64,000 bases of DNA from Mycobacterium sp. SMC-4 (lineage in GTDB: Bacteria > Actinomycetota > Actinomycetes > Mycobacteriales > Mycobacteriaceae): contig NZ_CP079869.1 in assembly GCF_025263265.1 (NCBI RefSeq), positions 4,154,001 through 4,218,000 of the forward strand, written 5' to 3'. The position numbers and the translations under genes were made by a program. Below are positions 51,927 to 60,483 of the stretch, one piece after another. The notes under the pieces were generated by a model. It made no database searches. It had not been told where the DNA came from and saw nothing but the letters and a program-made list of their open reading frames with translations. Every line of letters starts with the position of its first letter. Positions within the stretch are counted from its first letter, which is position 1.

Positions 51927-52034
51927 GTCAGCACCTCCACCCATCCCGCGTCGGTATGCTCATCACGTCACCGTCCTTCCAGGCCGTCGAACTGCTCTCA
52001 CTCGTTACGACGTCCGGTCCCCGGGAAAGGTGAC

Positions 52035-52901
52035 GTGGTGATCTCGACTGCCGAATTCGAAGAAGCACGACCGATGCTGCTCGCGGTCGCCTACCGCATG
52101 GTGGGCTCGGCTCACGACGCCGAGGACGCGGTCCAGACGGCGTGGTTGCGTGCGCAGTCGTCCTACGGGGCGGCAGTGGCGAATCCTGCTGCCTGGTTGA
52201 CCACCGTGGTCAGCAGGGTGTGTCTGGACCAGTTGCGGGATCGCCAACGCCGAAACACGCTGACCCGGAATGTGAACCGTGATGTCGACACGGTTGCCGC
52301 AGCCGATGAGGACATGCTGCGTCGCGAGGATGTGTCGAGAGCACTGCTGGTGCTGTTGAACGGATTGACGCCGGCACAGCGTGTCGCTTTTGTGCTGCAC
52401 GACCTGTTCGCGATCCCGTTCGACGACATCGCCGAGGTACTGGGCACGAGCCCTTCAGCGGCCAAGAAGCATGCCAGCAGGGCGCGCGCCCGGATCCGCC
52501 CTGGCCCGCCGGACCGTCTGCCAGACATCGAGGATGCCCAGCACCGCACGATCGTCGATGCATTTCTGCAGGCGGCGCGGGGCGGAGATCTGGACCGCAT
52601 GATTGCGCTGTTGGCGCCGGACTGCGTGCGCCGCGTCGACCCGGCGCTGTTGCCGGACGGCACCCCGGGCACTGTCACCGGATCGGCCGCTGTCGCAACA
52701 GAAACCCGTTCGTATCTCGCGCGCATCCGTGTAAGCACGACCCTGAGGGTCAACGGGTGCGTCGTCGATGTCATCGCGCCCGGTGGTCACCCATGGGCGG
52801 TCATCCAGGTTCGGACTGCGGACGGTCTGATCACCGAGATCATGATCCGGCCCGTGCGCCACACCGACCGCTTCGCGGCTCTGCCGACAGAAGACCGGTA
52901 G
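52035..52901 (+). CDS. ECF41-type RNA polymerase sigma factor with SnoaL-like C-terminus
   Basis: A 288-residue ECF sigma factor. Region 2 (FEEARPMLLAVAYRMVGSAHDAEDAVQTAWLRA), region 4 (LTPAQRVAFVLHDLFAIPFDDIAEVLGTSPSAAKKHASRARARI) and a C-terminal SnoaL/NTF2-like domain (IVDAFLQAARGGDLDRMIALLAPDCV ... LITEIMIRPV) identify the ECF41 group (SigJ-like), in which the C-terminal domain regulates activity instead of an anti-sigma factor. GTG start at 52035. The divergent DoxX gene may be a target. Confidence 0.9.
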   Translation: MVISTAEFEEARPMLLAVAYRMVGSAHDAEDAVQTAWLRAQSSYGAAVANPAAWLTTVVSRVCLDQLRDRQRRNTLTRNVNRDVDTVAAADEDMLRREDVSRALLVLLNGLTPAQRVAFVLHDLFAIPFDDIAEVLGTSPSAAKKHASRARARIRPGPPDRLPDIEDAQHRTIVDAFLQAARGGDLDRMIALLAPDCVRRVDPALLPDGTPGTVTGSAAVATETRSYLARIRVSTTLRVNGCVVDVIAPGGHPWAVIQVRTADGLITEIMIRPVRHTDRFAALPTEDR

Positions 52902-52988
52902 ACCCGCAGGGGGCACCCGGTTCCAGGTTTCGGCGGCCACCGATTGGACAACCCTGTGCGCGTGCCCACACGGTTATGGAGGTTCGCA

Positions 52989-53141
52989 GTGGAGCAGAGC
53001 AAGATTCCCCCGACGCCTGAGGACGCCACCAAGGCCACGGCTGAGCAGCAGGAACTACAGGACAAGCTCGAGCATCAGGACGAGGACCCCGATGCACCGG
53101 CGCGCCACCAAACCCGACACCACATCCCCGACGAGACCTAG
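52989..53141 (+). CDS. small charged hypothetical protein
   Basis: A 50-residue, very polar protein: MEQSKIPPTPEDATKATAEQ followed by QELQDKLEHQDEDPDAPARH. GGAGGT lies 5 nt before the GTG start. Composition suggests a disordered or helical small protein. No family recognised, although similar short proteins occur near stress genes in mycobacteria. Confidence 0.55.
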   Translation: MEQSKIPPTPEDATKATAEQQELQDKLEHQDEDPDAPARHQTRHHIPDET

Positions 53142-53180
53142 TTGTCCGTCGGGCGAGAGGGCGAACCTCAGCGACTCCGG

Positions 53181-53948
53181 TCAGCCCGCCGGTGCGGGCG
53201 ATGTCGCCGGGCTGGTCTCGGTGGTCGTGGTTGGCGACGTAGTCTCAGTGACGGTCGGGGTGGTCGTCGTGGTCTCGCCTTCCGGCGTCGGCGTCGGCGA
53301 CGCCGGCGGCGACGTTTCGACGCCGGGCGCGGGGGACGGGACGACTGTCTCGGTGACGACCGTGGTGGTGATCTGCGGGGCTTCGTCGCCGGCGGGGCTG
53401 ATCACTGCGCAGGCGATGCGCGTGTCGGCGCCCTCGGTTGAGCCCGGCATGTCGGCACCCTCATGCAGCAGAATCGATGATCCGTTGGGGCCGGTCAGTT
53501 CCTCCTCGGTGAACGCATCGGTGGTGGCCACCAGCTTGCCGGCGCCGTCGGAGCGGACCAGCAGCGGGGGCAGATCGCCGCTGGCGGGTTGGCCGGTGCT
53601 ACCTGGCGCCTGGAAGTGACCGCCGGCCGAGACGAAGTCGGCGCCCTCGCAGCGCCCGAACTCGTGCAGGTGCAGCGCGTGGAACCCTGGCGACAGAGTG
53701 CTTCCCTCAACGGTCTCGACGGTCACGGTGGCAAAGCCGTCGGTGAAGTCGATGCTGGCCTGGGCGACGGCTGAACCGTCAGCTGAGCTGAGTTGAGCAG
53801 TCAGTACCGGCGCGGGATCGGCCTCTGCGGTCGTGGTCGTCGTGGTGGTAGTCGCGGATTCATCGTCGGCGGACGGGTCGGCGCAGGCTGCCAGAACGGC
53901 GGCCGGAGCGGCAAGCAAAGCAATGGCGGCGGTGACATGCTTGTTCAT
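53181..53948 (-). CDS. sodC: Cu/Zn superoxide dismutase-like lipoprotein with Thr/Ser/Pro tail
   Basis: A 255-residue SodC-family protein. Signal sequence MNKHVTAAIALLAAPAAVLAAC ends in a lipobox Cys, so it is probably anchored outside the membrane. A Thr-rich linker precedes the SOD domain: GFHALHLHEFGRCEG (two Cu ligands), SAGGHFQAPG (bridging His), and SSILLHEGADMPGST ... IACAVI (last His and disulfide Cys). Unlike M. tuberculosis SodC, it has a C-terminal extension of about 60 residues of Thr/Ser/Pro. It would remove superoxide at the cell surface. ATG at 53948. Confidence 0.88.
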   Translation of the reverse strand: MNKHVTAAIALLAAPAAVLAACADPSADDESATTTTTTTTAEADPAPVLTAQLSSADGSAVAQASIDFTDGFATVTVETVEGSTLSPGFHALHLHEFGRCEGADFVSAGGHFQAPGSTGQPASGDLPPLLVRSDGAGKLVATTDAFTEEELTGPNGSSILLHEGADMPGSTEGADTRIACAVISPAGDEAPQITTTVVTETVVPSPAPGVETSPPASPTPTPEGETTTTTPTVTETTSPTTTTETSPATSPAPAG

Positions 53949-54013
53949 GGCCGGACCGGTACCCGCTCTCAACCATCAGCAAACTACCCGCTCGCACGGA
54001 TCGGGGCTGCTGG

Positions 54014-54685
54014 CTAGTGCCGGTGTCTGGCGGTGAACAGCGCGACCGCCCCGACCAGGTCGATGGAGACCTCACGGAAAGCGGAGCTCAGCGCCGCGCG
54101 CAGGCCCTCGATGTGATCGTCGGTGTTGTGGAAGATGCCGCTGGCGTTGAAGCGCTTCATGGTCTGACGGCCCAGAAATCCGTGGTGCACATCGCGACCG
54201 AGAATGGTCGCCCCGAACAGCACACCGTCGGCTGTCAGGCGTTCGGCGATGTTGCGCACGGCCACGCTCTTGGTGTCCCAGCTGCCGGGCAGGCAGTGGA
54301 ACAGGTAGTTCGCAGCGGCAGAATCAAACTGTCCAGCAACTGGTAGCGGCGAGAAGACGTCTGCCTGGATCAGCTCCGGCGAATATCTCTGCACCCGTGC
54401 GCCCGCCTTCTCCAGACTGTTCGGATTCAGGTCGACCAGTGTCAGGGCAGGCTGCGCGCAGGGAAAGGTCGCGTGGTCGAGGTACCACCCGGTCCCGGGA
54501 CCGACCTCCAGATGGCGACCGGTGAGGTTCGCGTCGTATTGGCGCAGCATCACTTTGGCGGGGCATCGCCACACGAAACGATTGTTGAATCCGACGACGT
54601 AGAGGTCGTAGACCCGCAGCATCGACGATGTGTAGACCGCTGCGCCCCGGCTGACGTCTTCGGGGTCCGGTAGTGAAGGTGTCAT
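54014..54685 (-). CDS. class I SAM-dependent methyltransferase
   Basis: A 223-residue methyltransferase. GRHLEVGPGTGWYLDHA is motif I, LTLVDLNPNSLEKAGARV motif II and FDSAAANYLFHCLPGSW the motif IV region. N-terminal YTSSMLRVYDLYVVGFNNRFVWRCP is shared with a family of actinobacterial small-molecule methyltransferases. Start at the ATG at 54685; the frame extends to 54736 without support. Substrate unknown. Confidence 0.85.
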   Translation of the reverse strand: MTPSLPDPEDVSRGAAVYTSSMLRVYDLYVVGFNNRFVWRCPAKVMLRQYDANLTGRHLEVGPGTGWYLDHATFPCAQPALTLVDLNPNSLEKAGARVQRYSPELIQADVFSPLPVAGQFDSAAANYLFHCLPGSWDTKSVAVRNIAERLTADGVLFGATILGRDVHHGFLGRQTMKRFNASGIFHNTDDHIEGLRAALSSAFREVSIDLVGAVALFTARHRH

Positions 54686-54732
54686 GGCAGTCTCATCCTG
54701 CCATCCACCGCCGCCGCTTGGCCGCAGGCAGG

Positions 54733-56190
54733 TCATCCACGACGAGAACCAGCAGCCGCAGACGGCCGCCGAGAATCCCTCCTCACGTTCAGCGCGGAAT
54801 CCGAGGCGGCGGTATCGGCGCGGAGCTGCCTTCCTGTCGTCACCCGTTCAGGGTCGGCGGATTGACCTTCCGTCGTCGATCCGTCGGGGGTCTGCTCACC
54901 TGTGAGCGCGTCGTCGCCGGTATCGAGATCTGTCGGCTCAGCCGCCCCGCCCAGGTCGGCGGTGGCTGGCGATACCTGCGGCTCGGAGCTGTCTGCGCGC
55001 TTGGCTTCGCGTCTGGCCTCGGTGGGGGTGGCCGGCGAATCGTCGTAGGGGTCGACCGAACCCGCGTAAACCGGAGGGCCGCCCACCCCGTAGGGGCTCG
55101 TGACGGGCGCCGTCCCGAACGGCCGCAGATCGGGGTCACCGGTCAGGTAGCTGATCGCGTCGTCCCATCCGGTCGGAATCGCGATAGCGAAATTGATTGC
55201 GGTACGAAATAAGTCGGGTGCGTAGAAAAAGCGGGCCGGCGTCGGCTGCCCGGGGTTGACGGTGCGGTCGTAACCGGTTTCGATCAATACCCGCAACGGC
55301 GCGTCGAGTGCGAGCGCCAGCGGCTTCCCGGCCCACGGAATCCAGGTCAGCGGTGTCAGCAGCGGCGTAACCGGCGTCGGGATCAGGTAGTAGCTGGTGT
55401 CCTGGTAGCGACCCTGCAGCTGCGGGTCGCCCGCGTCGAAGTAGTTGCCGTGCACCGAGACTGTGCCGACCACGGCGTTCAGCACGGCCAGCAGGTTCAA
55501 CGGATTGGTGGGGAAATCAACCCACCCGTCGTACTGCCGGGCGATGTCGACGGTCGTCAGAGGATTCGCCGATGATGAGGACGTCGAGGTGGCTCCGTCG
55601 AAGGTGATGCCGAGAAAGGGCACATAGGCGCCGACGAATCGTTCGAGGATGCCGCCATTGGGCCGGTTCGGATTGGCCAGCATCAAGAAGTTCACCCGGG
55701 CATCGACCGGGTTGGCGATCAGCCGTAGCTTCTGCTGGGAAGCTACCGTGGCGCTCGCCGAGTACGCGTACACCAGGAATGCGTCGTCATCGATGATCCG
55801 AGATCCCGTGCTGGTGTACGGGTCGTCGGTCACCGTACAACTCACGCCGCGGATGCAGTTGTCGAGGTTCGCCAGCCCGATGGCCACGGACCGATCGAAC
55901 GACATGTCGAAAAGACCGGTGACAAACCGGATCTCGCCAGGGCTGTACGCCGCGATGAGCGAGCAGTCGTGACCGCACAGCCCACTGGGCTCGATATAGT
56001 CCGCGTTCGCATCCGCGACGTACTTCGCAATGAACTTCGGCGTATCCTGAGGAACACTCAATGCGTGCGACGTTCCGCCCATGATGAGCGCGCTCGCAGC
56101 CCGGCTGACTGCCGCCGAAGCGACTGCCAGCACGATCACAAGCGCAGCGGCCAACGCGGCCACTACCGATGACATCACCCGTGGTCGCAT
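54733..56190 (-). CDS. exported PE-PPE domain protein (serine-hydrolase fold)
   Basis: A 485-residue protein with an N-terminal membrane/signal segment (VMSSVVAALAAALVIVLAVASAAV) and a PE-PPE domain (PF08237-type): ALIMGGTSHAL, IAAYSPGEIRF, AFLVYAYSASATVASQQKL, where the Ser in YSASA is the position of the alpha/beta-hydrolase nucleophile, and NLLAVLNAVVGTVSVHGNYFD. The last 110 residues are a polar, Asp/Thr/Glu-rich disordered tail. PE-PPE proteins of this sort are mycobacterial esterase-like proteins. ATG at 56190. Confidence 0.88.
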   Translation of the reverse strand: MRPRVMSSVVAALAAALVIVLAVASAAVSRAASALIMGGTSHALSVPQDTPKFIAKYVADANADYIEPSGLCGHDCSLIAAYSPGEIRFVTGLFDMSFDRSVAIGLANLDNCIRGVSCTVTDDPYTSTGSRIIDDDAFLVYAYSASATVASQQKLRLIANPVDARVNFLMLANPNRPNGGILERFVGAYVPFLGITFDGATSTSSSSANPLTTVDIARQYDGWVDFPTNPLNLLAVLNAVVGTVSVHGNYFDAGDPQLQGRYQDTSYYLIPTPVTPLLTPLTWIPWAGKPLALALDAPLRVLIETGYDRTVNPGQPTPARFFYAPDLFRTAINFAIAIPTGWDDAISYLTGDPDLRPFGTAPVTSPYGVGGPPVYAGSVDPYDDSPATPTEARREAKRADSSEPQVSPATADLGGAAEPTDLDTGDDALTGEQTPDGSTTEGQSADPERVTTGRQLRADTAASDSALNVRRDSRRPSAAAGSRRG

Positions 56191-56328
56191 CAGTCCCCCT
56201 CGCTGCCGGCAGGCCAAGGTGACCTGACCTCGGGGCGGTGCGATTCGGTACGCCAGAGGTCGCCGGTAGGTTCCACGCTGAACCTACCGGCAACGCCTCT
56301 CTAGTTCGCTGAAATTGCTCGTCTTCGT

Positions 56329-56619
56329 CTAATTCTGTTCCTCGTCGGACTTGCTCAGCGCCCGGTCGGCGGTCTGAATCAGGTTGCGGTTGAATTGATA
56401 CTGGGCGGCAACGAGCTTGTCCGCCAGTTCGATCGCCGCGTCCACGAGTTTGGTGCGCAGCGGCTGCATTGCCTCTGGCACGGCTTCGTTGACCGCATGA
56501 CGGAACGTTCGCAGTGCTTCTGCTGCCGCATGCTGGCCCATCTTGGCCGAGTCCCGCACCTCGTCGAGCAGGTCGGCTGACGCCGAAGCCTCATCGCGCT
56601 TCTCCACAACATCAGACAT
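56329..56619 (-). CDS. small helical hypothetical protein
   Basis: A 96-residue amphipathic helical protein: MSDVVEKRDEASASADLLDE, HAAAEALRTFRHAVNEAVPEAM and AAIELADKLVAAQYQFNRNLIQTADRAL. The C-terminal half resembles a phasin-like pattern. ATG at 56619 with AAAGGA upstream. No family recognised with certainty. It stands alone, 327 bp from the divergent SDR gene. Confidence 0.7.
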   Translation of the reverse strand: MSDVVEKRDEASASADLLDEVRDSAKMGQHAAAEALRTFRHAVNEAVPEAMQPLRTKLVDAAIELADKLVAAQYQFNRNLIQTADRALSKSDEEQN

Positions 56620-56946
56620 ATCCGGTCCTTTCTGTGTCGTTGCAGGTAGTGCCGGGTTCGGGGTGGTTCCCGGTCGTTCCCAGTTGTTGTTCTGTCGGGG
56701 TCGACGCTATTGCGGGCCGACGAGAACGCACTACGGCCGAAAGTCCGCGGAATCGCCGACCAAAAGCCTTGACGGCGACCAACCGGCAACCTGCTCGTCA
56801 TCTGCTGACACAGGACGGACGCCCGCAGGGCCAAAGGTTGATGAGGTTGGTTGCCTTTGGCCCTGCCCGACCGGGAGGGCATGCTCGAGCATCGACACTG
56901 TAGTGGCGTGCGGCTCAGCCGACCGACGACGATGGTGGAGTTGCGT
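56620..56946. other. 327-bp divergent intergenic region with 13-bp stem hairpin
   Basis: No supported gene. GCAGGGCCAAAGG (56825-56837) pairs perfectly with CCTTTGGCCCTGC (56854-56866) around a 16-nt loop. Promoters of both flanking genes must lie here. Confidence 0.6.
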
Positions 56947-58023
56947 ATGTCTGTGCTGATGACCGGTTTCCCGGGTTTCCTGGGCAGCTCGCTGTTGCCA
57001 CGAATCCTGCAGCGCACCGACAGTGAGGCGATCTGCTTGGTTCAGGGCCGGTTCATCGACGCCGCCCAGCGGCGCTTGACCGAGCTGGGCGCCACCGACC
57101 GCGGCCTGCCGCAACGGGTCCGGGTGGTCGAGGGCGATATCACCCAATCCGGTCTTGGGCTGGACCGGGAAATCCTGCGCGGAGTCACCGAGGCCTGGCA
57201 TCTGGCCGCGGTGTACGACCTGACCATCGCGCGCGACATCGCGCACCAGGTCAACGTCGTCGGGACCCACAACCTGCTCAACGCGCTGGAATCGTGCACC
57301 GCTCTGACCCGGCTGCATCATGTCAGCACGTGCTATGTCAGCGGACGCTACGCCGGTCCGTTCCGCGAGGATGATCTGGACGTGGGCGCACCGTTCAACA
57401 ACTTCTACGAGGAGTCGAAGCATCTCGCCGAAGTCGAGGTGCGGCAACGCATGGCCGGCGGGATGCCCGCCACGATCTACCGGCCCTCGATCGTCGTCGG
57501 GGACAGCCGATCCGGTGAGACGCAGAAGTACGACGGTCCCTATTTCGTCATGCAGTGGCTGCTGCGTCAGCCACACCGCGCGGTCCTCCCGGTGGTGGGT
57601 GACCCGGAGACGATTCGGGTCAATCTGGTGCCGCGCGACTTCGTCGTCGACGCGATGGCACACCTGAGTGGTCTGGATACTTCCGCGGGTCGCACCTACC
57701 ACCTGGCCGACCCCACACCACTGACCGTCAGCGAACTGATTGATGTCCTGTCCACAGCCACCGGACGGATCGTCATACCGATTCCGTTGCCGCGCAACAT
57801 GGCCAAGGCGGCGATCCGCCGTGTCCCTGGCGTCTACCGCATGTTGCGGATGCCGGCCGAAGCGGTGGACTACTTTGCCCACCCGACGTTCTACCTGACG
57901 GACAACCTGCGGTCTGACCTGGCCGGCAGTGGTGTCCAGCCGCCGCCGTTTCCCAGCTATGTCGAGCGACTGGTGGACTTCATGCGGGCACACCCCGGCA
58001 TCGGTTCTGCGGCGATGTACTGA
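56947..58023 (+). CDS. SDR-family, fatty-acyl-CoA-reductase-like oxidoreductase
   Basis: A 358-residue extended SDR protein. MTGFPGFLGSSLLPRIL is the nucleotide-binding TGxxGxxG motif, VRVVEGDITQSGLGL and EAWHLAAVYDLTIARD the next blocks, and NNFYEESKHLAEVEV carries the YxxxK catalytic pair. The pattern resembles the NAD-binding domain of fatty acyl-CoA reductases. It precedes a wax ester synthase gene by about 100 bp; an acyl reductase plus acyltransferase would make wax esters, which is inference. The ATG at 56947 has GTGGAG about 8 nt upstream; an ATG at 56932 is possible. Confidence 0.85.
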   Translation: MSVLMTGFPGFLGSSLLPRILQRTDSEAICLVQGRFIDAAQRRLTELGATDRGLPQRVRVVEGDITQSGLGLDREILRGVTEAWHLAAVYDLTIARDIAHQVNVVGTHNLLNALESCTALTRLHHVSTCYVSGRYAGPFREDDLDVGAPFNNFYEESKHLAEVEVRQRMAGGMPATIYRPSIVVGDSRSGETQKYDGPYFVMQWLLRQPHRAVLPVVGDPETIRVNLVPRDFVVDAMAHLSGLDTSAGRTYHLADPTPLTVSELIDVLSTATGRIVIPIPLPRNMAKAAIRRVPGVYRMLRMPAEAVDYFAHPTFYLTDNLRSDLAGSGVQPPPFPSYVERLVDFMRAHPGIGSAAMY

Positions 58024-58126
58024 ACCGGACTCGGGCCACGCGCCCGCTTAGGGCACAAAGTCACCGATTCCGACAAGCCGATGTGACGGAGGGCGCAGCG
58101 TTCTAGCGTGAGCACAGGAGTACACG

Positions 58127-59488
58127 ATGAACGATTTCATGCGCAACAGCGACGCTTTCACCTGGTCGATGGAAAGCGATCCGCGGCTCAGATCGACCGT
58201 GGTGACAGTTCTGATGTTGGATCGAACGCCGGATTGGGATGAGGTCCGTGAGCGGGTCGAGCGACTGAGCCAGGAACTGCCGATGTTGAGGCAGACGGTG
58301 GTCGCGTCCCCTGCCCCGGCGCCCCCGCGATGGCAGGAGTGCTCCGATTTCGATCTGGACTTCCATCTTCGCAGGATCGCCGCACCGTCGGGCGGCGCCT
58401 TCGACACCGTGTTGGAGCTCGCCCGCCTCGCGCAGATGGAGGACTTCGACCGGGCCCGACCGATGTGGAAGTTCACGCTCATCGAGAATCTGCCCGATGG
58501 CGAGGCTGCCGTTCTATGCACCTTTCACCACGCACTGACCGACGGTGTGGGCGGCGTGCAGATCGCTATGACGTTGTTCGGCCTCTCCCCTGAGTTACCA
58601 CCCGTCGATGGCTCGGCGCGCCAGATCCCGCAGCGGTCCGCGCTGGCGGACTACCGCGCGTCGGCACGTTATGGCGTCGGACTGCTCGGCGCCGCGGTCT
58701 CCGGGGCGCTGTCCACGGTTCCCAGGCTGTTGGTCGACAGCGTCCGCAGTCCGGTGCAAACCCTCGGTTCGGCCGCAGGGCTGGCGGCTTCGGTCTACCG
58801 CACGGTGCGACCCGTCAGTTCCACCGGATCGCCGCTGATGACGCAACGAACGCTGATCCGCCGACTCAGCGTGCTGGAAGTGCCGATGCCCGAGCTCCGC
58901 GAGGCGGCTCACCGCTCAGGCGGTGCACTCAATGATGCATTCGTGGCAGGGATCACCGGTGGCCTTCGCCGCTATCACGAAAAGCACGATGCCGGCGTGG
59001 ATGCGCTGCACCTGAGCATGCCGATCAGTCTGCGGACCAACGGTGACGCTCCTGGTGGCAACCGGATCACCCTGATGCGGTTCGACATTCCCGCGGGCCT
59101 GCCGGACGCGGCCGAACGAATCCGCCAGATCCACCGCCGCACCGAACGGGTGCGACAGGAGAAGTCGTTGCCGTACACCCAGGCCATCGCAGGAGTTCTC
59201 AACCTGATGCCTCGGTGGTACATCGGATCGATTCTGCGCCACGTCGATTTCGTGGCCAGCGATGTGCCGGGAATCCCCGTGCCGGTCAAGCTCGGGGGCG
59301 CCGAGGTTCGCATGCAATACGCGTTCGGCCCGACGATCGGTTCAGCGGTCAATGTCACGCTACTCACCTATGTCGATACCTGCGCACTGGGCATCGACGT
59401 CGACAGCGGAGCGATACCGGACATCGAAGTGTTCAACGAGTGTCTACGGGCCGGCTTCGACGAGGTCCTGGCCCTGGCCGCAGAATAG
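58127..59488 (+). CDS. wax ester synthase/diacylglycerol acyltransferase (WS/DGAT)
   Basis: A 453-residue acyltransferase of the WS/DGAT family. CTFHHALTDGVGGVQIAM is the HHxxxDG active site, MPISLRTNGDAPGGNRI and the C-terminal VASDVPGIPVPVKLGGAEV and YAFGPTIGSAVNVTLLTY are conserved. It esterifies fatty alcohol or diacylglycerol with acyl-CoA, making storage lipid, and acts at the membrane. The ATG at 58127 follows AGGAG. Confidence 0.92.
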   Translation: MNDFMRNSDAFTWSMESDPRLRSTVVTVLMLDRTPDWDEVRERVERLSQELPMLRQTVVASPAPAPPRWQECSDFDLDFHLRRIAAPSGGAFDTVLELARLAQMEDFDRARPMWKFTLIENLPDGEAAVLCTFHHALTDGVGGVQIAMTLFGLSPELPPVDGSARQIPQRSALADYRASARYGVGLLGAAVSGALSTVPRLLVDSVRSPVQTLGSAAGLAASVYRTVRPVSSTGSPLMTQRTLIRRLSVLEVPMPELREAAHRSGGALNDAFVAGITGGLRRYHEKHDAGVDALHLSMPISLRTNGDAPGGNRITLMRFDIPAGLPDAAERIRQIHRRTERVRQEKSLPYTQAIAGVLNLMPRWYIGSILRHVDFVASDVPGIPVPVKLGGAEVRMQYAFGPTIGSAVNVTLLTYVDTCALGIDVDSGAIPDIEVFNECLRAGFDEVLALAAE

Positions 59489-59500
59489 ACGGCGCCGAAG

Positions 59501-59536
59501 TATTCCTTGACAGGAATATGTCACCTCTCGTAGCTT
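59501..59536 (+). promoter_or_regulatory. ArsR promoter with operator over the -35
   Basis: TTGACA (59507-59512) and TAGCTT (59531-59536) are spaced 18 nt; transcription would start at or near the ATG at 59543, leaderless. TATTCC (59501-59506) and GGAATA (59513-59518) form an inverted repeat that encloses the -35 exactly, an obvious place for autorepression. Confidence 0.75.
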
Positions 59537-59542
59537 GGCATC

Positions 59543-59881
59543 ATGCAGGCAACGACCTTGGGCGCCCTCGCTGAGCCGAACCGCCTGAGGATCGTCGAAC
59601 TGCTACGGGCCGGGCCGATGTCGGTTGGCGAGATCGCCGACTCCCTCGCGATTCGACAGCCGCAGGTGAGCAAACACCTTCGGGTACTGGGAGATTCGGG
59701 GATCGTCGTCGGCGAGGCGCTGGCCCGGAAGCGCATCTACCATCTCGAAGCCGCACCGTTCGAGGAGATCGGGCAGTGGGTCGAGTCCTTTGCTCACCTG
59801 TGGGAGAGCCGCCTCGACTCGTTGGGCCGATACCTCGATTCGATCACCGAAGGGACCGACGATGAGCCGACCGGCCGCTGA
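59543..59881 (+). CDS. ArsR-family transcriptional regulator
   Basis: A 112-residue winged-helix regulator: LGALAEPNRLRIVELLRAGPMSVGEIADSLAIRQPQVSKHLRVLGDSGIV, then AEAALARKRIYHLEAAPFEEIGQWV. It lacks the metal-binding Cys motif of classical ArsR, so it likely senses something else. A downstream AHSA1/SRPBCC gene (59980-60474) is the usual partner. Promoter and operator are clear (59501-59536). Confidence 0.92.
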   Translation: MQATTLGALAEPNRLRIVELLRAGPMSVGEIADSLAIRQPQVSKHLRVLGDSGIVVGEALARKRIYHLEAAPFEEIGQWVESFAHLWESRLDSLGRYLDSITEGTDDEPTGR

Positions 59882-59960
59882 ATCGGTCAGGTATCTCACC
59901 CAACTCGATGCCCCAACCCGAACGCGGATCGCCGAGTTCATCTCGCCCGCCGCGTCGTAA
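59862..59960 (+). CDS. possible 32-residue small protein
   Basis: ATG at 59862 opens MSRPAAESVRYLTQLDAPTR and then TRIAEFISPAAS, overlapping the ArsR end by 20 bp and ending 19 bp before the SRPBCC gene. No clear ribosome site beyond the ArsR coding region. It may be a short coupling peptide in the operon or noise. Confidence 0.3.
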   Translation: MSRPAAESVRYLTQLDAPTRTRIAEFISPAAS

Positions 59961-59979
59961 CTGACGATCGGAGATTCCC

Positions 59980-60474
59980 ATGCTTTCGCAAATGTTCAAG
60001 AAGACCAAGACACTTCGCCTCGAAAGGACCTACCGCGCCCCGATCGCAACCGTGTGGCGAGCCTGGACCGAGCCCCAGATGCTGCGCGAGTGGTGGGGCC
60101 CGGAGAAGACCTTTGTCCCCGAATGCGAAATCGATCTGGTTGTCGGCGGTCGAATCTACATCGTGACGGAGGCCGGCGAGGGTATGGGCAAGTACCAGGG
60201 CACCCGGTGGCCGATGTCGGGCACCTTCACCCAGATCGAAGCGCCGGTCCGGCTGCGTTATGACGCCCGCTCCTGGACCGAGGGCGAAGAGGATGGGTCA
60301 ACAATCCAGCACACCAACAACATCACCCTTGCCGAGGACGACGGCGCGACAGTCGTGCAGTTGCACATCGCCATCACCGCGATCGGGCCGAAGGCGAAGA
60401 TGGCAGCTTTCGGGATGAAGTGGGGTTACAAGGCACAGCTGGACAAGCTCGAGCAGTTGCTGTCGAGGACGTGA
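59980..60474 (+). CDS. SRPBCC (AHSA1-type) protein
   Basis: A 164-residue START-like protein: LRLERTYRAPIATVWRAWTEPQMLREWWGP is the family opening, followed by VVGGRIYIVTE and the C-terminal helix WGYKAQLDKLEQLLS. Linked to the ArsR gene, as in many actinobacteria where the pair regulates or performs a ligand response. A fused version of the same pair exists at 25.9-26.7 kb. ATG at 59980 with a GGAGA site. Confidence 0.88.
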   Translation: MLSQMFKKTKTLRLERTYRAPIATVWRAWTEPQMLREWWGPEKTFVPECEIDLVVGGRIYIVTEAGEGMGKYQGTRWPMSGTFTQIEAPVRLRYDARSWTEGEEDGSTIQHTNNITLAEDDGATVVQLHIAITAIGPKAKMAAFGMKWGYKAQLDKLEQLLSRT

Positions 60475-60483
60475 GCTCGACGC

